The translations under genes and the position numbers were made by a program. A stretch of 64,000 bases of DNA from a virus, in IMG/VR virus record IMGVR_UViG_3300036770_005214, positions 44,123-108,122 of that record; one strand, written 5' to 3'. This document shows, in pieces, positions 49,278 to 55,508 of the stretch. Under the pieces are notes generated by a model. It was not told the DNA's origin and made no database searches. It saw only the letters and a list, made by a program, of their open reading frames with translations. Positions within the stretch are counted from its first letter, which is position 1. Every line of letters starts with the position of its first letter.

Positions 49278-50174
49278 CTAGATAGAGCGGCCGGCGGCAC
49301 GCCGACGTCGTGACTGGTCCATGTACCAACGGGGCACCGGCATCCCGAGCACCGCTGACGGGTCGTCGTAGACCACGCTTCCATCCGGCTGACGGATCTT
49401 CGTCACCGCATGGAACAGCCGCACGCCCGAGCCGCCGCCCATCCCGGAAGCGGGGCCCTCAATCAAGCGGCAGTACACGCTGGCGTCGTGGCCAGCGTTG
49501 ATCAGTTCGCCCGCACGGTAGGCGGCGAGGCCTTCGCAGTCGTCATGCCCGCGGCGAGCGATCTCTTCGGCATCCCACCACAACTCGGGCGACCCCTCGG
49601 TCTGATACCGGATGCTCCCCGAGTACAACCGGGGGAGACCCTTCGCCTCGATCTGCTTCGCGTTGTGACGTGCGATGGCGTTGTTGATGTCGACCACCGG
49701 AGACGCCGTGGAGTCGTCGATGGTCAGCATCATGTACTCGTTGGTCCGGCCCCGGTCGCCCGGCACCCGAACCCGCTCGCCCCCCGCGAACCCCATCACG
49801 GCGCCCGAGCCCGAGACGTACACGGGGCGACCGCTCTCGAAGCCGATGCGGGCCGCCGAGTCCTCGCCATAGATGCGTTCTTCGGCAGTCCGCCACGCCG
49901 CCAGCGTGCCCGCGGTCACACAGCCATCCTTGGAGGCCGTCACCGCGTCCCGCCACACGCCGTCGGTGCAGTTCACACGGCTCGGCGCACGGGGCACACG
50001 CCCCGCCCGGATCGAGCGCATGTTCCGCTGGACAAGGCCTTCCATGACGTCCGCGAGCGCCTGCTGACCACCATGCACGTTCAGCACGACCCGCATCCCG
50101 TCCTGCCGTGGGGGCAGTGGATGGGGGTCACGCTTCAGGATGGAGCCAGTCAGGCCGATCGCGATCTCGTTCAC
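49278..50174 (-). CDS. Transglutaminase-like cysteine peptidase, 298 aa
   Basis: The C-terminal half has the papain/transglutaminase arrangement: Cys213 in HDDCEGLAAYRAGELI, His255 in RLFHAVTKI, and Asp271 in VVYDDPSAV. This triad is seen in bacterial transglutaminase-like cysteine proteases of phages and hosts. The N-terminus reads NEIAIGLTGSILKR, close to the start of the 620-aa protein (ESIAIGRLVG), the recurrent motif. A peptidase inside the virion operon could process precursors (inference). ATG 50174 has only a weak ribosome site. The middle 100 residues are not recognised. Confidence 0.62.
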   Translation of the reverse strand: MNEIAIGLTGSILKRDPHPLPPRQDGMRVVLNVHGGQQALADVMEGLVQRNMRSIRAGRVPRAPSRVNCTDGVWRDAVTASKDGCVTAGTLAAWRTAEERIYGEDSAARIGFESGRPVYVSGSGAVMGFAGGERVRVPGDRGRTNEYMMLTIDDSTASPVVDINNAIARHNAKQIEAKGLPRLYSGSIRYQTEGSPELWWDAEEIARRGHDDCEGLAAYRAGELINAGHDASVYCRLIEGPASGMGGGSGVRLFHAVTKIRQPDGSVVYDDPSAVLGMPVPRWYMDQSRRRRAAGRSI

Positions 50175-50198
50175 GGAAACCCCCGCCCGGATGGGCTG

Positions 50199-50525
50199 TC
50201 AGTAGTGACGGCGGTGGTGGAGACGACCGACGTACATGCCCTCAGCGGCGGCGGGAGCAGCCTCCTCCGCGTTTGCTTTCGCTTCCGCGATGAGCCGGTC
50301 AGATTCCAAACGCTCCTCGGACTTCCGACGGCCCAGGACCGGGACCCCTGCTGCGGGCTTGCCCATGATCATGGGGAGGACGGTCTTGCCGGCCACAGCA
50401 CCGATGACGCCGTACAGGGCGGCGCGGGGCAGGGTGCCCTTGCCCGAGCCCTTCATCGCGTAGCTGGCACCGACACCGATGGCGGCGCCGATCAAGAGGT
50501 TCCGGTCTTTGAGCATATCCAACAT
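50199..50525 (-). CDS. Glycine-zipper protein, 108 aa, ending EGMYVGRL
   Basis: The N-terminus is a glycine-zipper hairpin (LLIGAAIGVGASYAM, ALYGVIGAVAGKTV), followed by an Arg/Glu helix and an acidic Ala run leading to EGMYVGRLHHRRHY at the very end. The N-terminal half aligns by eye with that of the next gene (50563), a paralogue. The last residues fit the recurrent motif. It is probably a small virion membrane protein with a C-terminal docking peptide (inference). Confidence 0.6.
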   Translation of the reverse strand: MLDMLKDRNLLIGAAIGVGASYAMKGSGKGTLPRAALYGVIGAVAGKTVLPMIMGKPAAGVPVLGRRKSEERLESDRLIAEAKANAEEAAPAAAEGMYVGRLHHRRHY

Positions 50526-50562
50526 GGTCTTCTCCTAAGGGGCGGAAGGGGGTGAGAGGGGA

Positions 50563-51330
50563 CTAGAAGTAGATCTGACCGATGTAGTGGAAGCCTTCGG
50601 CTTCGGCCTCATCGCCTTCCGCAACCAACTCGTCGATTGCTGCTTGCCGACGGTCGGCGGCCATCTGAGCGAGGATGTCATCGTCGTCTTCATCGCCTTC
50701 CGCGATCAGGTCAGCGGTTCGCCGCTCTGCGAGTTGGCGCTGAGCTTCCGCTGCATCCTCTGCTGCTTTACGGGCGGCTCGCTGGGCGTTTTGGGTCTCC
50801 CGACTACCCCGTTCCTCCGCTTCACGGGCGGCCTCCAACTCTGCCGCAGCTTTGCGCTGCAACTCCTCCGCAGCCCTGAGGGCGTCTGCTGCTTTCCTCG
50901 CCTCACGAGCGGCCCGGTCGGCATCTCGTTGGGCCTCCGCAGCTTCCAGGTTCAACGCTTGGCGCGCTTGCAGTTCTTCAGCCTTGGTCAAAGCACGATT
51001 CGCACCTGCCCTGCGGATGGCCGTCACGGGGGACATCGCGGCCTTTTTGGCAGCGACCGCAGCCTTGTTCACCGCGATCGTGCGACGACGAGCGGCCTCT
51101 AGCTTGGCCTGCTTGGCGTTCTGCTCGGCGAGCGCCAACTGCTCCTGGGGCGACAGAGGGCGCTGGGGCAGGAGCATCCGGCCGGCAGCCGCCCCGATGG
51201 CGCCGAACACCGCAGCGCGGACGAGGGATCCCTTTGCAGGTCCGCCGACTGCGTAGCTGGCGACAACACCCAACGCGAGACCCGTCAGGGTGCTTGGGTT
51301 GGTCAGTCCGAGGGATTCGAGGGTGGCCAT
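50563..51330 (-). CDS. Glycine-zipper/coiled-coil protein, 255 aa, ending EGFHYIGQIYF
   Basis: It has the same glycine-zipper N-terminus as the 108-aa protein (LTGLALGVVASYAV, AVFGAIGAAAGRM). A very long Ala/Arg/Glu coiled coil (about residues 70-215) and an acidic stretch follow. The last residues EAEGFHYIGQIYF carry the recurrent motif. The start is ATG 51330. It is probably a membrane-anchored virion protein with a long rod. The coil is Ala-rich and may be partly disordered. Confidence 0.6.
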   Translation of the reverse strand: MATLESLGLTNPSTLTGLALGVVASYAVGGPAKGSLVRAAVFGAIGAAAGRMLLPQRPLSPQEQLALAEQNAKQAKLEAARRRTIAVNKAAVAAKKAAMSPVTAIRRAGANRALTKAEELQARQALNLEAAEAQRDADRAAREARKAADALRAAEELQRKAAAELEAAREAEERGSRETQNAQRAARKAAEDAAEAQRQLAERRTADLIAEGDEDDDDILAQMAADRRQAAIDELVAEGDEAEAEGFHYIGQIYF

Positions 51331-51344
51331 GATGGTTCCTGCGG

Positions 51345-51791
51345 CTAGTAGGAGGTCTGGTTCAACACGCGAGCGGCCTGCGCACGGTGCTGGGGACGGA
51401 TGTAGGACGCGAACTTGGTGGCCGTGGCGGCGACGACCGCGGCGTCATCGGCGGGGCCGGGGACGTCCACGGGGTTGACGATGTAGAGCAGGGCGCCCGC
51501 GATCGACAGCTTCGCAGCCATGGGGGTCTCGGGGTCAAGCATGACGTAGTACAGCGCGACCACTTCGTTCGAGAAGGGGACGTGACCCGCGATGGCGAGA
51601 AGCCGGGGAAGGACCCGCTGCGCCTTGCCGAGATCTTTCGTCGAGGCCGCTGGGACGGACAGACGGTCGAGCGAGGACGAGCCCCACGACGCCACCGACA
51701 GCCGCTCGGGCAGCCCGTAGAAGCCCCCAGACGCCCGCTTGCCGCGGGAGCCTACCGAGAGCCGTTCCGGGAGCCCGTAGAAGGTCGCCAT
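51345..51791 (-). CDS. DUF1232-like protein with repeated FYGLPERLSV, 148 aa
   Basis: The C-terminal half fits the DUF1232/YkvA pattern: VALYYVMLDPETPMAAKLSI, then AGALLYIVNPVDVPGPADDA. The N-terminal 45 residues hold FYGLPERLSVGS and FYGLPERLSVAS, 20 residues apart, and a third related DRLSVPAAS. The first copy runs on as RLSVGSRGKR, near to encapsulin cargo peptides (LTVGSLRR type). ATG 51791 overlaps the stop of the next upstream gene (TGATG). DUF1232 function is unknown. Confidence 0.62.
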   Translation of the reverse strand: MATFYGLPERLSVGSRGKRASGGFYGLPERLSVASWGSSSLDRLSVPAASTKDLGKAQRVLPRLLAIAGHVPFSNEVVALYYVMLDPETPMAAKLSIAGALLYIVNPVDVPGPADDAAVVAATATKFASYIRPQHRAQAARVLNQTSY

Positions 51792-52252
51792 CACTGCACC
51801 AGCGACGCGACGAGGTAGCCCACACCAGCACCGATGGCAGCCGACTGGATCCGGCGCCCGGAGCCGCCCAGCAGGAGGCCCACCGTGGCCCCGAGCATGA
51901 CGGACGTCCCGGTGCCAATGTCCGCGATCAGCCCCTCCGACTTGGCGGCGTTGACCACCTCGGTCGGGACCACGCGGGCTGCTTCCGCCTTCTTGGCCTT
52001 GCCCTTCGCGGCCTTGGTGATCTTGGTCGGGTCCTGCTCCTCGGGAGCCGCCGGAGCCGCCGCCTTCTTCTTGCCGAAGAGCTTGCCGAGCCCCTTGCGC
52101 TCCTCGGGAGGCTTGGCCGCATCCTTCGCGGCACGAGCAGCCGCGGCCTTCGCCCCGATGCCGATCAACGGCACCAGGAAGAACACCCCGCTCTCGGGCT
52201 CTTCGATGTAGCCGACGCGCTCATACGCGACGACTTCGCCACGCCGGCCCAT
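51791..52252 (-). CDS. Membrane protein with glycine-zipper end, 153 aa
   Basis: The N-terminus YERVGYIEEPESG (a motif variant) is followed by a hydrophobic stretch VFFLVPLIGIGA. A Lys/Ala-rich linker (KITKAAKGKAKKAEAARVV) lies in the middle. The C-terminus is a glycine zipper (VMLGATVGLLLGG and AAIGAGVGYLVASL). It is coupled to the next gene and lies 3 bp after the 198-aa gene. It is probably a structural membrane protein. Confidence 0.58.
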   Translation of the reverse strand: MGRRGEVVAYERVGYIEEPESGVFFLVPLIGIGAKAAAARAAKDAAKPPEERKGLGKLFGKKKAAAPAAPEEQDPTKITKAAKGKAKKAEAARVVPTEVVNAAKSEGLIADIGTGTSVMLGATVGLLLGGSGRRIQSAAIGAGVGYLVASLVQ

Positions 52253-52255
52253 GTT

Positions 52256-52852
52256 TCAGCGACCCCGACGGCGCGGAGCGTAGTTGGAGCCAAACTGGTC
52301 ATCGGCGTCGTAGCCGGGGTGGAACTGGTTGCCGTAGTAGGGGTCGTACTCGTCCGACTCGCCGCGGAAGGGGTCCGCGAGGCCCCAGTCGAGGTCGCCG
52401 ACGTTGCCGATGTGGACCAGCCCCTCCGCCTCGGCCTCGTCCCCGTCGAGGTCGTCATCCATGCGGCGCAGCGAGCGCGAGGCCCGCGCCGCTTCCCGGC
52501 CCATCTGGCGATAGGAGCGACGGATCTGCCGGCCGCTCGGGGCGTCCTCGGCAAGCTCACCAGCGCACTCCGCGAGGCCCGCGAGCGCCGCCTCGACGCC
52601 ATACGAACTCGGGCAGGCCCGGAGCACGTCATACATGCCCTCGATGGCCTCCACCACTTCCGCCTTGGTCGGGGCGGGCATCGGGCTGCCCTCGCCGTCT
52701 TCGTCATCGCCGAACTCGTCCATCACGGTCGACGAGAGGCGCTTCGAGGCGCCCTGCTTCGCCTGCCCGTAGGCCGGCTTGACGACCGAAGAGAACTCGG
52801 CGCCGATCCGCTTGAACAGGCCCAGCTTCCCAACTTGTCCGATGCGACGCAT
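52256..52852 (-). CDS. Virion-block protein, 198 aa, MRRIGQV start and EGLVHIGNV inside
   Basis: The N-terminus MRRIGQVGKLG and an internal EAEGLVHIGNVGDLDWG (residues 141-157, after an acidic run) both carry the recurrent motif. The middle is helical (EVVEAIEGMYDVLRACPSSY). The C-terminus is Tyr/Asp-rich and ends NYAPRRRGR. I chose ATG 52852 because GATAAGGAGTCCATC lies just before it; the long upstream extension has no ribosome site. It is probably a soluble virion or scaffold-like protein. No named family was recognised. Confidence 0.62.
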   Translation of the reverse strand: MRRIGQVGKLGLFKRIGAEFSSVVKPAYGQAKQGASKRLSSTVMDEFGDDEDGEGSPMPAPTKAEVVEAIEGMYDVLRACPSSYGVEAALAGLAECAGELAEDAPSGRQIRRSYRQMGREAARASRSLRRMDDDLDGDEAEAEGLVHIGNVGDLDWGLADPFRGESDEYDPYYGNQFHPGYDADDQFGSNYAPRRRGR

Positions 52853-52862
52853 GATGGACTCC

Positions 52863-53618
52863 TTATCCGAGACAGTAGTATGCGACTTCGTAGGTGGTAG
52901 GCAGGATGCCCCCGGAAGCCGCAAGGGTGTAGCGAAGACCGGGGACAACAGCGATCCGGTCACTGCGGGGAGACGTCAACACTTCGTCGTAAACCAGCAC
53001 ACCCGCCGCATTGTACCCGCGGAGTTGTGCGCCAGGGCTGGTCGACAGGGTGACGACCTCAAACGAGGAACAGAAGGGCGGCAGGTCGAGCAGGACCTCG
53101 GCCGCCGCCGTGCTCACCGTCTGGAAGTCGCTCCAGTAGGAGAAGCCCGCCGTCGCCTCGTCGAGCCCGTAGTGAGCCGTGATCGGGAAGGCGTTGGGGT
53201 TCTCGACCTCGAAGTCGATCGAGCGCCCGAAGACGTACAGAATCGACGCGTTGCCCACCACGCCGTTGCTCAATGCCGCCTGCACGAACACCCGGCGGGT
53301 GATGACCTCGTTGCCGGACGAGGCCCGGACAAAGAAACGCAAGCCGGCCGATCCGTTCGCCGGCAGCACCGTCCCCGGGGGGATGGCGGCGGCAAGCTGA
53401 ATCTTCCAGCGGAAGATGTGGTTTGGCAGACTGCCGATGCGGAGCGCCTGCCGCGGGTTCCCCACGAATCCCGCCAGCGCGGCGACCTCTACTTGGTCGC
53501 CAATCTTGTACCCAATCAGGTCCCGGTCGAACACCTGATCGCGCGTCGTCACCGCGTAGGGTGGCGTCTGCTCAAACGGGTTCTGGTGCCAGTTGGCAAG
53601 GTTGCGGGGGAAAGCCAT
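52863..53618 (-). CDS. Beta-rich protein, 251 aa (capsid protein candidate)
   Basis: This is a soluble beta-rich sequence with repeated strand pairs (GSLPNHIFRWKIQLAAAIPP, GLRFFVRASSGNEVITRR, LYVFGRSIDFEVENPNAFPI, YEVAYYCLG) and no membrane segment. The order is compatible with a viral jelly roll, but no family is recognised. The start is ATG 53618. It follows a strong terminator that separates it from the 227-aa gene. Pairing of two single-jelly-roll shell proteins is known in P23-77-like viruses; this one may be the second shell or spike protein (inference). Confidence 0.58.
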   Translation of the reverse strand: MAFPRNLANWHQNPFEQTPPYAVTTRDQVFDRDLIGYKIGDQVEVAALAGFVGNPRQALRIGSLPNHIFRWKIQLAAAIPPGTVLPANGSAGLRFFVRASSGNEVITRRVFVQAALSNGVVGNASILYVFGRSIDFEVENPNAFPITAHYGLDEATAGFSYWSDFQTVSTAAAEVLLDLPPFCSSFEVVTLSTSPGAQLRGYNAAGVLVYDEVLTSPRSDRIAVVPGLRYTLAASGGILPTTYEVAYYCLG

Positions 53619-53668
53619 GTGGGTAGAGCCTCAAGGGCCGATAGATCAGAACAGACAGAGGGAGGTAA

Positions 53669-53711
53669 GAAAAAAAGCGGCCGAGCACCCCGTTCGGGAC
53701 ACTCGGCCGCT
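53669..53711 (-). terminator. Intrinsic terminator with T7 run after the 227-aa gene
   Basis: On the minus strand AGCGGCCGAG and CTCGGCCGCT form a perfect 10-bp stem around a 16-base loop, followed directly by seven T. This is the clearest intrinsic terminator in the window. It separates the 227-aa gene from the 251-aa gene. Confidence 0.88.
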
Positions 53712-53761
53712 AGTCAGCCCGGCGGATGGGGAAGTCCCCCGGTCAACGGGCCGAGGGTCGA

Positions 53762-54445
53762 TCAGCCGCCGACGCCGGACAGCGCGAGCGCCGCGTCGAT
53801 GAGCACCTTCTCAAGCGCCTGCTGCGCCATGTAGGGCGAAAGCTCGTCACCGATCAGACCGCCAGAGACCGTGTGGCCCGAGCCAGCGTCGATGTTCTGG
53901 AGGTTGATACGGAACTGCTGACCGACGTTGATCGGACGGCGGCCGATGACCTGCATGAAGCGCGTAGAATCACGGCTCCAGAGGGACAGCGGGATGCCCT
54001 GCGACCCGACGTTGACCGGCAACCCGGCGACCGTGATACCGGTCACGAGGATGCTGGCCGGATCGTCCGAGTCGAGGATGACCGACTTGGCCCAGAAGGT
54101 ACGGTTCAGGGTGTCGTTCAGGTTGCCGGTGCCGCCCGCCGCGATGGTGGTGGACCCGAGGCCGTCAAACTGGTTCTCTTGGACCAGATTGGCAGCGCCC
54201 GCGAGCCGGTAGGACTCGACGAGGTTCGCGCGAGCCGGGGGCATCTCGAAGTCGACGTCCGACTCGTCAGCTTCGGCCAGCATCGCCTCGTACTTCGCAG
54301 CGCGACCGCGAGCGCGGGCGGCACGGCGAGCGAGACGGCCAGCGCGGCGGGGGCCGTACGCGGCGCCCGAGTCAACGTCGCCCACGCCGGAATCGGCGAA
54401 GACTTCGCCAGTGGCGGTGTCGATGTAAGCGTTCATCAGGGACAT
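53762..54445 (-). CDS. Major capsid protein candidate, 227 aa
   Basis: An Arg-rich arm (PRRAGRLARRAARARGR, residues 32-48) is followed by an acidic linker and then a beta-rich body (FWAKSVILDSDDPASILVTG, GRRPINVGQQFRINLQNIDA, HTVSGGLIGDEL) with a C-terminal helix. A basic arm plus jelly-roll-like body is typical of shell proteins that touch DNA or membrane. The gene has its own leader of about 150 bp, a good ribosome site (GAGGACACC) and the strongest terminator in the window, as expected for a highly expressed gene. No family was recognised. The acidic region may be a maturation site. Confidence 0.6.
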   Translation of the reverse strand: MSLMNAYIDTATGEVFADSGVGDVDSGAAYGPRRAGRLARRAARARGRAAKYEAMLAEADESDVDFEMPPARANLVESYRLAGAANLVQENQFDGLGSTTIAAGGTGNLNDTLNRTFWAKSVILDSDDPASILVTGITVAGLPVNVGSQGIPLSLWSRDSTRFMQVIGRRPINVGQQFRINLQNIDAGSGHTVSGGLIGDELSPYMAQQALEKVLIDAALALSGVGG

Positions 54446-54598
54446 GGTGTCCTCACAGGTGTTTGGAAGTTGAAGGAATCACGCAGTCACGCACGCAGAA
54501 GATGGGCCGGGTAGCTAGGAGACCAGTTGTTTTGGAAGGATGGAACCGGGATGGCCCGATTGCACTGGACGACGGGCTACCCAAGCCCATGAGACCCG
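54446..54598 (-). other. Leader region of the 227-aa gene
   Basis: These 153 bp hold the candidate promoter and a leader with several Pyr-rich stretches. No gene is seen in it. The ribosome site lies at its 3' end on the minus strand (GAGGACACC). Confidence 0.4.
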
Positions 54599-54602
54599 TC
54601 AG
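54574..54602 (-). promoter_or_regulatory. Promoter candidate CTGACG-N17-TAGCCC
   Basis: On the minus strand CTGACG (54602-54597) and TAGCCC (54579-54574) are 17 bp apart, with TTGGG before the -10. It starts at the end of the 268-aa gene and would drive the 227-aa gene through a leader of about 125 bases. Support is modest. Confidence 0.4.
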
Positions 54603-55405
54603 CGTCCGCGACCGCCGCGGAAACGGGGGAGGACGCGAACGGGAGCCAAGGGACGGCGGCGGGGCACGAGCACCGGAGCGGCCGGACCGCGGCGCACGAC
54701 AACGGACGGGGCGTCGTCATCGTCAACGGCGTCGCGCAGAAGCTCCTGCGCCTCCTCTTCCAGGTTCTTCTTCTTCAGCCGGCCTTCGAGACGAGCGACG
54801 CGCTTGTCCTTGCCCTTGGCCTTCGCCTTCAAGATCTTGGCCTGGATGCGGGCCGCGCGCTTCTCGTCCTTGTCCACGTCGTCACCGCCGACGTCGACAG
54901 TGCCGATGTGGATCAGGCCTTCGCTGTCCATGCCGTCCACGTCCATCCCGTCCACATCGCCCACGTCGATGTAGCCGGCCTCGTAGCCAGCCGCGGAGGC
55001 CGCGGGGATCAGCTTCGAGCTACGGGCGAAGGACAGACCAGCCGGGACGATCATGCCGATCGCCGCGTTCTGGAGCAGGTGCCGGTAGTTGGTCAGCGCC
55101 TTGGTCTGGCCAGCGATCAGGGTCGCCGCCGCGCCGACGATGCCGAGCGGAAGGGTCAGACCGGTAGCCTGCTCGTACTTGCCCTGGAACTTGCTCTCCA
55201 GGGTCGCGGCGGTCGCCGCACCAGCCACCACAGCCAGCGCGTTCTTGGCGGTGCTCATGGTGAAGGCGCCGGCGAGGCGCGACATGCCCTTGCGGCTCTT
55301 GCGGCTCTTACGGCTCTTGCGACCGCTCTTGCGGCTGCCCTTGCCCCGCTTGTTGCTCTTCCGGCTCTTACCGCCGCCAAACGAACTCGGCATGGGGAGA
55401 CTCAT
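54599..55405 (-). CDS. Basic-arm membrane protein, 268 aa, EGLIHIGTV inside
   Basis: Residues 13-40 are Lys/Arg/Ser-rich (KSRKSNKRGKGSRKSGRKSR). Three hydrophobic stretches (near 54-69, 84-99 and 111-126) follow and suggest a membrane or helical bundle. Then comes GYIDVGDVDGMDVDGMDSEG and the motif EGLIHIGTVDVGG (162-174), then a charged coil and a Pro/Arg-rich end. The ATG follows GTCGGAGGTTTCG. This is probably a virion membrane protein that also contacts DNA. No family was recognised. Confidence 0.6.
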   Translation of the reverse strand: MSLPMPSSFGGGKSRKSNKRGKGSRKSGRKSRKSRKSRKGMSRLAGAFTMSTAKNALAVVAGAATAATLESKFQGKYEQATGLTLPLGIVGAAATLIAGQTKALTNYRHLLQNAAIGMIVPAGLSFARSSKLIPAASAAGYEAGYIDVGDVDGMDVDGMDSEGLIHIGTVDVGGDDVDKDEKRAARIQAKILKAKAKGKDKRVARLEGRLKKKNLEEEAQELLRDAVDDDDAPSVVVRRGPAAPVLVPRRRPLAPVRVLPRFRGGRGR

Positions 55406-55418
55406 CGAAACCTCCGAC

Positions 55419-55436
55419 GTGGTACGGCTACCACGA
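55419..55436. repeat. Palindrome CGTGGTA-N4-TACCACG in the leader
   Basis: A perfect 7-bp inverted repeat with a 4-base centre lies 13 bp before the start codon of the 268-aa gene, overlapping a GTGGTAGCCG -10-like stretch. It is an operator or leader hairpin candidate. Confidence 0.45.
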
Positions 55437-55508
55437 GAATCAGGTGAAAGCAGAACTGTAGTCGCTCAAAAGGGGTATGCTCTCGCATCGCCCCGGTTCC
55501 CTGACGGT

